DNA of 64,000 nucleotides from Guillardia theta CCMP2712 (lineage: Eukaryota; Cryptophyceae; Pyrenomonadales; Geminigeraceae). The notes beneath the pieces are model-generated. The model did not search any database and was not told the origin of the DNA. It saw only the letters and a program-made list of their open reading frames with translations. A program made the translations under genes and the position numbers. This document shows positions 44,602-57,095 of the stretch, in pieces; within the stretch, counting starts at the first letter, position 1; every line of letters starts with the position of its first letter. The stretch spans positions 236,346 through 300,345 of the forward strand of contig NW_005434593.1 of NCBI RefSeq assembly GCF_000315625.1, given 5' to 3'.

Positions 44602-45667
44602 CTACGCATTGAATAAATTCTCCATCTTCACATAAAGGCTATTCCCACCCTGGGTAATCATTCGACGTCGACAAGTCAGTGTAAGCCTTCTCCACGAATC
44701 GCACACTCTCAAGACAACCTCAGGGTTTGAATCCATGGACCGGAAAGGATCGTTACCAAAGTCAATCTGAGGGAATAGCCATAAGTGATCTGGGGGCGCA
44801 TTGAAACAGGCATTACCTGTACATCATCCCTCAACAAGAACCAGAATGACCTGGCCATCATGGTGGCGTAAATATTGAATAGCGACGTGAAGACCTGAAT
44901 AAACAAAGTAAAAACTCCTTAGAATGCTCAAAGAAATGTTGGACACCATAGACAGCGAAGAATACAGGTATGCGAAGGATTTGAAGCGTGAAACGTCGTA
45001 CTTTGTGCACGACATCACCTGTGTAAATTCACATGATCAATGGTGGTAAGGCAGCGATTTTCAGATGCAAACCTTTGGATCTTGACATGATGTGGCGTTA
45101 GGAAACAGTTCTCTGCATTTGTCGCATGATTGATTCTCAATGGCAAGGGCATCCGTTTCACTAGCAAAGTTACAAAGTTCAGCAAAAACACGTCTGCTCA
45201 GAAAATGTATACATGGTCGACAAACGAATGATCTCGAAGATCAGGTACAAGAACGCAAAAACCATCCATCCGATGAAGACGATCTTAGCCAGAGAGGAGT
45301 TTCTCTTGCTGTGCGCGAGCATGCCAACAATCTATATGACAATTAGCTCTGCAGGACTGTAGCGACATGCATGCCTGGGCGGCGCCCAAGAAAATGAAAA
45401 GTAAGATTCGGTAGACACCCAGGCCGTAGGTGTTGAATGATCCTACTTCTTCCCAAACGTTCTGCTTCCTGAGCAGGCTCAATCCCTCATAGAACACCCC
45501 GAGCACGCAGAGTCCAAGAACAAACTTGCAGAAACTCCTGTAGCCAGCTCAGAGAACTTGTAGAGGAAGAGTCAGAAGGGGAACCGGAAGCCCTTGTCCA
45601 AGTCATAGCATCCACAGATGAGCCTGGTGGGTCTCAGCAGGACCAGGAGGAGCGGAGGCAGGTGCAT
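44602..45667 (-). CDS. Four-TM membrane protein of unknown family
   Basis: Exons: 45667-45585, 45537-about 45367, about 45332-45213, 45160-45073, 45018-44947, 44894-44817, 44766-44719, 44649-44602; phases agree. Only the second intron is ambiguous, with a 35- or 62-nt option. The N-terminus is hydrophobic (MHLPPLLLVLLR). Membrane helices: KFVLGLCVLGVFYEGL, VYRILLFIFLGAAQ, IVFIGWMVFAFLYLIFEII and YLYSSLSMVFTSLFNIYA. Between TM3 and TM4 is a Cys-containing loop (NQSCDKCRELFPNATSCQD) that may be lumenal. The first helix with its YEGL end faintly recalls Ctr copper transporters, but no Met-rich motif was seen and I do not assign it. The C-terminus is short and polar (SLYVKMENLFNA). Confidence 0.7.
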
Positions 45668-45737
45668 GCCCTCTTGACCTTGCTGCTAGCAGTTTGGCAT
45701 GGCAGCCAAGCCTTCGTCGGTGGGCCATCTAATTTTT

Positions 45738-45990
45738 GGGGGTAGGGGTACTCAAGTACCCCTCCGATTTACAGTCAAAAGACGGGTATAATGAGGGTTT
45801 CAAATGAGGGACGTAGGACAGAAGTCCGCCTCAGGGCATGTAATCAGGCGGGCCCCGGGGATGCCCAGTGTCCGGATCATCACTGAACTGAAATTGAGAT
45901 GACAATGCCTATCAACCACCTGTTGGTACATTCCTAGGACCACCTCTAGTGCAGGTATAGAATACCCTAGGACCACCTCCCGCTGTCAAG
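45738..45990. repeat. TACCCC/CACCTC tract between divergent genes
   Basis: Words such as GGTACTCAAGTACCCC (an inverted pair) and ACCACCTC repeat between the four-TM gene (-) and the LamG gene (+). GGTACATTCCTAGGACCACCTC and ATACCCTAGGACCACCTC form a short direct repeat about 40 bases apart. Confidence 0.55.
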
Positions 45991-46265
45991 CGCCATGCTT
46001 TGAGTAAGCTAACCTGATACCCATAATGGCGGGGAAAGTTTGGCGGGGCGAGGGAAAGGAAGTGCATGGGCGGCAATGTGCAAGAGACGCTGGGAGAGGG
46101 CACACCATGCTGGAAGGATGATGATGCTTCTAAGGAGGAGAATTGTGCAGGTACCAAGGACGTTGACTCTTGGAAGGTGCCAGGAGAGGAAGGCAGCGCT
46201 AATATTGACTTAGTGCTTGGTTGACACAGAGGATTTTGGTGTGAGCGACTACCTGTCGGGACAGC

Positions 46266-49200
46266 ATGGGGAGTTCCAGATCTCTGCTGTTCTTGATCAT
46301 GGCAATCCTGCAGGTTCGGAAGTTCGAGGGTTCGTTGGTGAGCTCCTGGAGCTTCAATGGTGACCTGAGTGACTCTTCAGTCTATTCCAACACTCTGCAA
46401 GGAAACAATGTAGAGTTCTTGACTACCACAGCATTCCAATCGATTCTTTGGGGACAATACGCACATGTCGCTGGAGACAACTCATACGCCAGACGTGTTG
46501 ACTTTGACTTCATGGTTTCTAATGGGGAGTTCACTGTGGAGTTCTGGGTCAAGATCGATTCGCAGCAGTACAACATCTTCACATTTGCGAATCTGACAAC
46601 TACCTTCCTGCAATTTTGGAATGTTGGATCACAAGCTGGCTGCCAATTTGAAATCGGGGGAGAGTTCCCAGTCATTCCCGACGCTTTATGCACTGCACTG
46701 CAGAGCAATTCTTGGCACCATGTCGCGATAGTTGGAAATTTTACAGAGATCTTATGGTATCTTGATGGCAACTTTGAAGGATCAAGCTCTTTGCAGTCCA
46801 ATCATTCCATCCCAGGTGTAGGAAACCTCACCATCGGTTTCAATTCAGACCTGGCAAACTTTTCAGCAGGGACATCTCAAAGCATGTCTGATTTTCGAAT
46901 GTGGAACACAGCTAGGTCAGCAGCCAGCATCCAAGAGTTCCTTTTCACTCGCGTGCCGTACTTAAATTGCTCTGCAGGATACGAGGGGTTGGTACAAGCA
47001 AGCGGATTTGACTGTTCGCAATGCAGCCAGGGCATGTACAAATCCTCTGCTGGTATCCAGCTCTGTAGTACCTGTCCAGCGAACAGCTCTTCAACGACAA
47101 ACCGAGAGAATTGCTTGTGCAACCAAGGATACGAACAAACCGACCAATCAAGTCTCCAGTGTACTATGTGCCAACGAGGAACATACAAAGAAAATATTTC
47201 AGATCAAAGCTGCAAACCATGCGATGCCGGCACCTACGCAGACCAGGAGGGCTCGACCTACTGCACGGCCTGCACGGGGAACGCAAGCTCGCCGGTAGCA
47301 AGCGACAACATCACAGCATGCCTGTGCTTGCCGGGGTACACGGGCAGCTACGCGGAGGGGTGCAGGGCTTGCGAAGTCGGGAAGTACAAGCTTGTCAACG
47401 GGACGGACACCTGTACGCCATGCGCGATCGGGACATACAAGAACATGTCCGGGCCGGGGGCTTGCTACGAGTGTCCGGCGCACTCGTCGACGGCCAACAC
47501 GAGCAGCGTGTACTTGACGGACTGCGAGTGCAACGTAGGGTACAGCGGGGAGAAGGGAGGACCGTGCACGATCTGCTCGGCCGGGTACTACGCCGACGTC
47601 CCTGGACAGACGCAGTGTATGGCATGCGACGCCGGCACCTACGCAGACCAGGAGGGCTCGACCTACTGCACGGCCTGCACGGGGAACGCAAGCTCGCCGG
47701 TAGCAAGCGACAACATCACAGCATGCCTGTGCTTGCCGGGGTACACGGGCAGCTACGCGGAGGGGTGCAGGGCTTGCGAAGTCGGGAAGTACAAGCTTGT
47801 CAACGGGACGGACACCTGTACGCCATGCGCGATCGGGACATACAAGAACATGTCCGGGCCGGGGGCTTGCTACGAGTGTCCTCCCTTGACTGGGACACCT
47901 CAAATTGGAAGTTTTTCAATAGAGGATTGCATTTGTATTGCCGGGTACTATCAATCGAATGTCTCGAATTGTACCATTTGTCCAACGGGAATGTACAGTT
48001 CGATTGCTGGAAGCACAGCCTGCACTGCATGCGACGCCGGCACCTACGCAGACCAGGAGGGCTCGACCTACTGCACGGCCTGCACGGGGAACGCAAGCTC
48101 GCCGGTAGCAAGCGACAACATCACAGCATGCCTGTGCTTGCCGGGGTACACGGGCAGCTACGCGGAGGGGTGCAGGGCTTGCGAAGTCGGGAAGTACAAG
48201 CTTGTCAACGGGACGGACACCTGTACGCCATGCGCGATCGGGACATACAAGAACATGTCCGGGCCGGGGGCTTGCTACGAGTGTCCGGCGCACTCGTCGA
48301 CGGCCAACACGAGCAGCGTGTACTTGACGGACTGCGAGTGCAACGTAGGGTACAGCGGGGAGAAGGGAGGACCGTGCACGATCTGCTCGGCCGGGTACTA
48401 CGCCGACGTCCCTGGAAAGCCGCAGTGTACGGCATGCGACGCCGGCACCTACGCAGACCAGGAGGGCTCGACCTACTGCACGGCCTGCACGGGGAACGCA
48501 AGCTCGCCGGTAGCAAGCGACAACATCACAGCATGCCTGTGCTTGCCGGGGTACACGGGCAGCTACGCGGAGGGGTGCAGGGCTTGCGAAGTCGGGAAGT
48601 ACAAGCTTGTCAACGGGACGGACACCTGTACGCCATGCGCGATCGGGACATACAAGAACATGTCCGGGCCGGGGGCTTGCTACGAGTGTCCGGCGCACTC
48701 GTCGACGGCCAACACGAGCAGCGTGTACTTGACGGACTGCGAGTGCAACGTAGGGTACAGCGGGGAGAAGGGAGGACCGTGCACGATCTGCTCGGCCGGG
48801 TACTACGCCGACGTCCCTGGACAGACGCAGTGTACGGCATGCGACGCCGGCACCTACGCAGACCAGGAGGGCTCGACCTACTGCACGGCCTGCACGGGGA
48901 ACGCAAGCTCGCCGGTAGCAAGCGACAACATCACAGCATGCCTGTGCTTGCCGGGGTACACGGGCAGCTACGCGGAGGGGTGCAGGGCTTGCGAAGTCGG
49001 GAAGTACAAGCTTGTCAACGGGACGGACACCTGTACGCCATGCGCGATCGGGACATACAAGAACATGTCCGGGCCGGGGGCTTGCTACGAGTGTCCGGCG
49101 CACTCGTCGACGGCCAACACGAGCAGCGTGTACTTGACGGACTGCGAGTGTATCCCTGGATACTGGGGTCGCAACGGTCACGCTTGTGATGCCTGCATTC

Positions 49201-52200
49201 CAGGGCAGTACAAGGAGGAGCTTGGGTCGCACAACTGCAGCTCGTGCCCAGCAGACACCTACCTCAACTTCTCTGCCTCGAATACGCGACAAGACTGCGC
49301 CGTGTGTCCTGCGCATTCGAGCTCTCCAGTAGGGAGCGACAACATCGTAGACTGCCGGTGCAACAAGGGGTACACAGGTCCAGACGGGGGTCCATGCGAG
49401 GCCTGCCCGACGGGGAAGTACAAGAGCGTACTGGGGTCTTCGGGTTGTCAAACGTGTCCGAGATATTCGGATTCTCCCTTGGCAAGCATCGTTTTGTGGA
49501 ATTGTTCTTGCAATCAAGGATATTTTGGTCCCTTTGGTGACTCTGGCATCACGTTCACTTTTATCTTTGGTCATCAGTGTACGGCATGTGCAGTGGGCAA
49601 GTACAAAAATACTTCTGGATCAAGCCTGTGCACTGATTGTCCGACATATTCCACTACGCCCTCACCAGCCAGTCCCAATAGGACGGATTGTACATGCAAC
49701 GTAGGGTACAGCGGAAACGATGGAGAGAAATGTACGATCTGCTCGGCCGGGTACTACGCCGACGTCCCTGGACAGACGCAGTGTACGGCATGCGACGCCG
49801 GCACCTACTCAGACCAGGAGGGCTCGACCTACTGCACGGCCTGCACGGGGAACGCAAGCTCGCCGGTAGCAAGCGACAACATCACAGCGTGCCTGTGCTT
49901 GCCGGGGTACACGGGCAGCTACGCGGAGGGTTGCAGGGCTTGCGAAGTCGGGAAGTACAAGCTTGTCAACGGGACGGACACCTGTACGCCATGCGCGGTC
50001 GGGACATACAAGAACATGTCCGGGCCGGGGGCTTGCTACGAGTGTCCGGCGCACTCGTCGACGGCCAACACGAGCAGCGTGTACTTGACGGACTGCCAGT
50101 GTATCCCTGGATACTGGGGTCGCAACGGTCACGCTTGTGATGCCTGCATTCCAGGGCAGTACAAGGAGGAGCTTGGGTCGCACAACTGCAGCTCGTGCCC
50201 AGCAGACACCTACCTCAACTTCTCTGCCTCGAATACGCGACAAGACTGCGCCGTGTGTCCTGCGCATTCGAGCTCTCCAGTAGGGAGCGACAACATCGTA
50301 GACTGCCGGTGCAACAAGGGGTACACAGGTCCAGACGGGGGTCCATGCGAGGCCTGCCCGACGGGGAAGTACAAGAGCGTACTGGGATCGTCGGGTTGCG
50401 TCAGCTGCAGTCCAAACTTCTACGTCAACACCTCCGCTGCTACTGTTTGCCTTGCCTGCCTGTCAGGGAGCGTCTCTAACGAGGGAGACTTCGGATGCAT
50501 CTGCGACAGGGGGTACGAGACTACTAGCGACCTCCTCAACCCATGCAGAGCCTGCACTTCCGGCTCGTTCAAGCCTTTGAACGGCTCAGGTCAGTGTGTC
50601 CTCTGTAGCCCAGGCACATACAACAACGTGAGCGCCGCCAGCTCTTGTGCGCAGTGCGACCCTGCGATGAAGATGTCGGAAAATCTTCTACTGGCCTGTC
50701 AGTGCGATCCCAGTTGTAAAGTGGCATGCGACAGGAACCAGCACGCATGTTTCCTCAGTCAGAGGGGAGGCTACAATCAGTCTGTGAACGTGTGTGCGCT
50801 GAGAGGAGGGATTTTGATTGAGAGAGGTAACCAGGCCGATCACTGCTGAAACGTGAACTAATCTTGTTTCTGCAGGAAACCTCTCCGTGTATCCTGTGGA
50901 CATATCCCGAGTCCTGGCGTTGATCTCTGCCTTTGAAGGCTACTACTGGACTGGAACGACCCAGCAGGCAGACTCGCTGGGGAGGGACTGGTGCTCGCTG
51001 TCGCGCTGGATCGCGGGCTCCCTCGATGTCGGGCCTCGCGGCTTTAACACTTACATGGCCGAATGCGACTCATCTCACTACTCGGTGTGCATGATCTGCG
51101 AAGAGAACTACTGGCTGGAAGTCCAGGGATCCACGTTTTCCTGCAAGCTCTGCCAGTGTGAAGCCGGCTCCTATAAGAACTCGAAGTGCTATGGCAGAGA
51201 CAATGGATGCGCTTTGTGCCCCGGCGGCACCTATGCTGTGGGACAGACGACAACCTGCCTGTCGTGTACAGCTGGGAAGTACGTGGGCACTGACGCATGC
51301 AAACATTCTCTGACTCTCGCTGACAGGTACAGCCTTGCTGGTGCAACCTCATGCTCCTCGTGTGCCAACGGCACGTCGACCAAGCTCGGGGACTCAGTCT
51401 GCTATGACTGCGCTGCAGGATGGTTTAGTGTCGGCGACGGTTGCGAGAGGTGCCCTGTCGGGCAGACATCTGTCAGGAAATCTTCCTCGTGCGCTCCCTG
51501 TGCCCCTGGCTATGTGACGCCCTTCTCCACCTTCTGCGAGCCCTGTCCAGCTGGGAAGTTCTCTCCCAACTCGACTCAGCTCTGCCAGCTCTGCCCCAAC
51601 GGAACTTTCTCGGAAGCCGGTTGGTCAGTCTGTCAAGCTTGTCCAGTTGGAAAATTCGCTGGATCGAGTGGAAGAAGTTCCTGTACCAACTGCGAGATCG
51701 GCAAAAGTTCTACCTCCGGCCAATCCACATGCTCGGGATGTGTCCCTGGAAAGTTCTACCGGGCCAGCGACTTGACTTGCGCGTCATGTGCCACGGGGAC
51801 GTACTCGAACTCTTCTCAGTCTACGTTCTGCTGGTGATGAGGAGGAGGTCGAGTCGCTAGTCAAGCTGACTGTGTTGTTAGGTTGTGTTCTCCTGGTTTC
51901 TCCTCGGACACCGACTCGAGCACCTGTTACTCCTGCCCATCTGGGAAATATTCTCAGCTCGGATTTGCCGCCTGCCGTAATTGTGAAGCAGGAAAGTTTG
52001 GGGTGGAGGTCAATGCCACCACCTGCATCCTTTGTGCTGCTGGGAATTACTCCAACATCTCGGGAGCCAGCTCACCAGAGGCTTGTTCTACTTGCAGTCA
52101 GGGATACTTCTCGCTGGTTGGGAGCTCGTCCTGTGCAGCTTGTGCGGTTGGAAAGATCTCTAACGTACCAGGAGCAACGTACTGCACCGACTGTCCCGCA

Positions 52201-53191
52201 GGCAAGACGTCAGTCAGCGGGTCCTCTAGCTGCTCCGCTTGCCCAAAAGGGAAGTACTCGACAGGGGGAGGCGACTGCAGCCAGTGCGAAGCAGGGAAAT
52301 ATTTCTCAGATACAGGGGCTACGTCATCTACTTTCTGTCTGGCCTGTTCGCAAGGATCATACTCGCCCCGGGGGTCAGCGACGTGCACCTTTTGCAAGGA
52401 AGGACAGATTGTGTCAGCTTCCAAGGATGGGTGCACGTCCTGCAATCTACCAGTGAAGGACGTCAAGTGGACCAATGCTGGTGTGGACTGTAGTTGGACA
52501 TGCCCGGAAAAGAAGTATGACGCATGGCTGTGCTGTGTCCCAGCTTGAAGGTTCTGACCTCTTCGCAGCTTCAGGTGGGTACGTGACAAGTACTTCGTCC
52601 AGTGCTTCCCTTGTCCCTTCGACGCACCGATACCTGGTAGAGCGAGGCAGTACCGGACTTGAAGGACCTGACTACGTGCTCAGACGGTGAAACCTGCACC
52701 TGCCCACCCTCTGCCCCCTTCCTACGTGTCTACGTGAAGGCAGATCCAAGTGACAAGGTTAGAAGGTTTCTGACTTGACGTCTGATCCCATTCCGCAGGG
52801 TTCCTCGTTCCTTCTATCGTCTCTGTCCAGTGTGTGTCCGAGGACAAGGGAATACCGCAAGTAATGTGCTCCTTCCCTTCTCCTTTCCTCGTCCACCCCT
52901 CCTCCCTGATTCTCTCTCTCCTCTTCTCCTTCTTGCCCTTCTCTCCTTCTCCCCTACTCTATCCTCTCTCTCTCTCGCTCTCCTCCCTTCTCTTGCTCTC
53001 CATCCTCCTTATCCTGCTCCTTTCAGCCCATTGGAGACATGCCTCCCTCCAAGCCTGCCAAGTGGTGCTGCTCCACCAACAACGCTACCTGCAGCACCCA
53101 GAGGTCAGTTGGGGAGCTGCTGAGGACGACACTGAAGGAGATGGCTGTGCAGGTGCAGCGAATGTTGGGTTCCTTACAACAACCCTCCTGA
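46266..53191 (+). CDS. Large secreted or surface protein: LamG plus ephrin-receptor-like Cys repeats
   Basis: Exon 1 is 46266-50825 and encodes about 1,520 residues; further exons begin near 50877 (ending near 51834) and at 51882, and a last supported exon begins at 53028 and ends with TGA at 53189-53191. A signal peptide (SLLFLIMAILQV) is followed by a LamG/concanavalin-like domain (residues 25-240: LVSSWSFNGDLSD, FTVEFWVKID, WHHVAIVGN, SDFRMWNTAR). Then come dozens of GCC2/GCC3-type repeats of about 45-50 residues (C..C..GxY....G...C..C). The second exon starts with a non-repeat region and continues with Cys repeats. Exons between 52548 and 53030 are unresolved and no membrane helix was found. 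Known: such repeats build extended extracellular stalks. Inferred role: adhesion or cell-surface architecture. Confidence 0.82.
47221..49245. repeat. Five tandem 405-bp coding repeats
   Basis: Units start at 47221, 47626, 48031, 48436 and 48841 and have an exact 405-bp (135-codon) period. They are nearly identical except the last 150 bases of unit 2 (47881-48030) and the end of unit 5, which carry diverged sequence. Confidence 0.92.
49786..50397. repeat. 610-bp direct repeat of 48835-49446
   Basis: At a constant offset of 951 bases this segment repeats 48835-49446 with only a few substitutions. It includes a 405-bp-type unit and the following IPGYWGRNGHACDACIPGQ-coding part. Confidence 0.9.
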
Positions 53192-53512
53192 CATTCCAGT
53201 CTGCTGAAGGGAAAGTTGAATTTGAAAAATGTTATGTTACATGTTTCTTCCTGTCCTCCTACAACTTCCTGCATGCCCGGCTGCCTGTCTGCCTCATACA
53301 GACATTGACAGACTCTGACGGCTCCTGCCGGTCCTGGCTCGCATCGATCGCTGCGCGTCGTCGAATGTAGCGAAAGTCACGTTACCAACCGGAGTCTGCG
53401 GTAGGAGTGAGAAGGGAAGGGATACGAGCGACTATACTGAAGGGTCTTGACCGACGATAGAAGCAGTCCAAACACCTATAGAGAGGTTGTTTCCTATTCG
53501 CTCCACAGTCAG
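53192..53512. other. Gap between convergent genes
   Basis: It separates the end of the LamG/Cys-repeat gene from the end of the armadillo gene. No motif or gene was recognised and no TACCCC tract is present. Confidence 0.5.
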
Positions 53513-56500
53513 TCACCCCGGACTGAGTTGAGGCAGTGGAAGTTACGGCTGTTTGGGGAGAGAGCCTTTGGTGACCTCCGCACCTCCTGTTGACGAAACA
53601 TTATGACCCGTTGCAGCTCTACAAACAAGTCGAGGAATGTTTGAGAAACATGTTGAAGACATCATCATCAACATCAAGGACAACACTTCAAGGAATATCA
53701 CGGAAACCAACTCGTCAGTTTTCAGCGAATGTCTCCAACCTTGAAGTTGTAAGAAATCTCTTCAGGTCGTATGCTGCTCTGTACATCTGCTCGACAATTC
53801 TCTATCTCACGCTCTATCATCTCCAAAATTTTTGCCGCATGATCTTCGGTAGCAGAGCTCTGGTCCAACAATCTGATCTTTTCCTTCACGCTTCCCATTG
53901 CCTTCAACGCTCGTCATGTCATGTATGTGAACTCGTTAACTCACCTTAAATCCAACGACGTAATGTAACGAACGCAACAATCTGTGATGATGTGCAGAGC
54001 TTGCAAAGCAGTGTAACGTAGCAAACAGTAACTTCTTGTCCACACTGAACGAGAGCAGAAAGTCAGCTCTTGTTGCTGTCATCGTGAACGAGTACTCACT
54101 TGACCTCGTCAAACGTCAAAAACTGACATAGCTCTTCGATGAGACCGAGGGTGACAGTAAATGACAAAAGTCTGCAAATCAACGGAGGCGTCACCAGCCC
54201 CAAACTTCAACTCCTCTTACCTTTCAATCCTTGTTCTCTCCATGTTCGCTCTCGTGGAGATGAGTTGCAGAAAGATACCGATCGCTTGATCTGTGATCTT
54301 GAGCAACAACATGTCAAACTTTCATCTTCAATCAGTCAGGCTCACTTCGACGTCCCTTCCTTTCAACAGTGTGAGACACAGGGAAAGGAAACCTTTCTCT
54401 GATGCGCATTCCCAACCTACTCGTGAACTTCATCATCTTCATCCCACCACGCTCACTTGACCTCGTTCACAGTCGCTCGACAGCCGCACTGAGGCCAAGA
54501 GGTTGGCAAGCACGTGACCCCTGACCTGCTCTTGGGAGGATGAAAATTCCTCTATAACATCAATCTACATTCATCACCAACAGAATATGACGTTGCAAAA
54601 TGTCTCACCAAGACTTTTACTCTGTCAGGATGCTCCGCAAAAGCCTTCCTTGCGGGAATGGAACCCGAGAGCAGGTTTCGAAAGCAAGCACACGCAGAGG
54701 AGAGGAGAAGAGGGTCGCGGTCTGCGAAGCTGCGCAGGTAGTGCTGCGAGACTAACTATCAGCTGGTCGAGAGCTGAAGGAGGGGAGGTTACCTGAATGA
54801 CTAGAAACACTTGCTGTACCAGGTCGGCTTCAAGTAGCAGGCTCTGGAGTAGAGTCGGTACACTATGTGACATGTTCACACAAAGTAACGAGAATCTCGC
54901 TTGATGACGTGGCAAGGGAGGCGCAAGCTCCGAGGACCTGAGAGAAAATTTCAATGGAGGAAGACGAGAAGATGGAGAGATGGAGTAAGGAGAGGAGGAG
55001 GAGGAGGAGGAGGAAGAGGAAAAATGAGGATGAGGGTGAGGGAGATCAAAACGGAGAGAACGAGAAAAAGGAAGACGAAAATGGAGAAGTAGGAAGAAGA
55101 ACAGGAAAAGGAAGAGGAAGAGGAGGAAGAGGAGGAAGAAGAAGAGGAAGAGGAAGAAGAGGAGGAAGAGGAGGAAGAGGAGGAAGAGGAAGAGGAAGAA
55201 GAGGAGGGGGGGGGGAGGAGGAGGAGGAGGTGAAGGGAAGGAAGAGGAAGAATAAGGGAAGAGGAGGAGGAGCAGGGATATGAGAAAAGAGGAACCTGGG
55301 TTCTAGTGGCGGATGTGCCTCGATGAAGCAGCCAGTCAAACACAGAAACAATCCCCTGGCGTTGTTATATGTAAGGAGTGAGAGAGCAATGAGGAAGTCT
55401 GACTAGTTGAACGCTGAGCTTCCTGGATTCGGGGACATCTAAGACAAGTGTGAGAGGCAGGCAAAGTCAGTCGGTCAGTCAGTCAGTCAGTCAGTCAGTC
55501 AGTCAGTCAGTCAAGTAGCTCCAGAGTTCTTCACCTGCAAGTAGCATGCGGATACATGAGACTGCGTTTGGGACATAACCCTCTTCCCCGTTGGACCTTT
55601 CGCACGCTGAGGAAACTCAAACCACACGAGCAGCAGCTGCACCTGTAGTTGTGCGGGTCTGACAGCAGAGATTGCTCGACGTCGCTGGATTCGAGCTCAT
55701 GCTTGGCATAGGGAAGTTTGAACGTCTTGACGTTGCAAAGAAACCATGTTCCTATTACATGCAAGGTCAGTGCAGAGTTGCATGAGCCCTGTCTGCTCTC
55801 GCCTGTAATGAGCTGCAGAAATATTCGCAGCCCACCACTTGTGAAGAAAATTCGCTTCAGGAAAGCTTCAGGAACAAGAACTCAGAGAGCTATAGTCTTC
55901 TTACTTTTCCATCTACATTGTTGACAAGAAGATTTCTCATTGCTGTCACAACAAACTCTGATGTTCTTGTACAACTTTCATCACAAAGAGACGACAATCC
56001 CTCCTGATTGCTAATCAAACGCTGTAGAACATCTAGTCTACAAACGACCTTGAACGTGATCTTCAGACGAGTTATCAGCGCTCCAATGGCGCCGCTCACT
56101 GTCAGCTGTCTTTGTGCATACTCGTTCTGGAAGCTCAGATTTTGTACAGCAATAATCGCTTGCAGGACAACATGTCCTGACACTTTCGCATCGTCTGCAG
56201 AATGTCAGGGTAGCGTTTGACACGTAAATAGCAAGTGACCGATGACGCGAACGATTTCTTTGTGACCACTCGCATTGATGATTCTCTCTCCACGCTGTTC
56301 AGGATGACACCTGCATTTGTTTTTCAATCGTTTCCATCATTCCTACTGCGCAAAACGACATACATTGCAAGATTGCAAAGAATTCCTACACAACACTCGG
56401 CGACTTCAGGTGTTGCATACCTGTTCAGAAGTTCAGCATGAAAGCATCTAACAACATACACGTTATCAGTCTACTTGCTCCTCTCTGCCAGCGTTCTACA

Positions 56501-57095
56501 AACTTCCTCTACACTCCTGTTCTCCTTCAACGTAGCGAGCTGTAAACACATCGTCAGTTGAAGTTGAGGGAAGTTATTGTACAACCCTTCCAGTCTCTGA
56601 AGTCGAGCAGTTGTAGACTAGCCTGACCGTCACCTCGGCCAACTTTCTCCAATGCACTTCAAACGATCTTTCATTGATGATGCGCAGCAGCCGCAAGAAT
56701 CTCCCGAGCAGCCCTGAACGGCTCTGATCACAACTAGCTCCTCCTCCTTCATCTGCTACTCCTCACCACTGCTGACAACATGGTGTACCCCGGTCTCCGA
56801 CGTCACCTACGGCAAGCACTCTTACACGCTCGATCGTCCCCATCTCAACCCCAACAACGGACATGTCGCAGAGCTCGAAGGCGATGGGTGGCTGCAGAGA
56901 GGTAGGCTGGTTTGAACCCTGCTCTGCTGTCACTCCCTCACATGATAGCCGCAAGCCCTCATCGTGTCATGTTACCGCTTATCGTCAGCTTCTTGTCTAC
57001 TTCCATCTGCTAGATCAGTCATGGGACTGCACCAGGGAGCAACAGGAGCGAACCAGCTCGAAGACTAAGTCAACTTCGCGGATTGCTTCTGCCAT
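53513..57095 (-). CDS. Armadillo-repeat protein, about 640 residues, about 19 exons
   Basis: The minus strand yields a chain of short exons joined by GT-AG introns with agreeing phases. It starts MAEAIREVDLVFELV (57095) and continues with SRSGLLGRFLRLLRIINE, PEVAECCVGILCNLA, HVVLQAIIAVQNLSFQNEYA, FVVTAMRNLLVNN, a Cys-rich exon (55764-55531 region), then SVPTLLQSLLLEADLVQQV, ACACFRNLLSG, VRGHVLANLLASVRL, GLIEELCQFLTFDEV and a coiled-coil end (KILEMIEREIENC), ending near 53513. The leucine-rich helices with NL and LLxx patterns are typical of armadillo folds, which bind proteins. The link across the 55380-54900 purine-rich intron is the weakest; if it is wrong, there are two armadillo genes. 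The exact C-terminal exon is also uncertain. Confidence 0.72.
54955..55280. repeat. Purine tract (GGAAGA/GGAGGA)
   Basis: More than 300 bases are almost purely A/G on the + strand. The tract lies in a putative intron of the armadillo gene. Confidence 0.9.
55467..55514. repeat. GTCA tetranucleotide array
   Basis: About eleven copies of GTCA (CAGT) lie in a putative intron of the armadillo gene, just after a donor at the end of its Cys-rich exon. Confidence 0.9.

Noticed and set aside
44640-44730. A third frame break near the C-terminus of the four-TM gene
   Set aside because: A normal 69-nt GT-AG intron (44718-44650) resolves it without any sequence error.
44720-44740. tRNA-like T-arm word GGTTTGAATCC
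   Set aside because: It lies inside a protein-coding exon on the other strand and no cloverleaf could be formed around it.
45333-45374. A GC-AG intron in the four-TM gene
   Set aside because: On rechecking the bases, the frame after the acceptor did not fit; a GT donor eight bases further on fits.
47111-49189. Alternative-frame translations of 692 (+) and 552 (-) codons across the Cys-repeat array
   Set aside because: They are shadows of the repeated LamG/Cys-repeat gene; the repeat period is a multiple of three, so open alternative frames propagate through the array.
47221-49245. CRISPR-like regular repeats
   Set aside because: The units are 405 bp, coding and without unique spacers; this is a protein repeat array.
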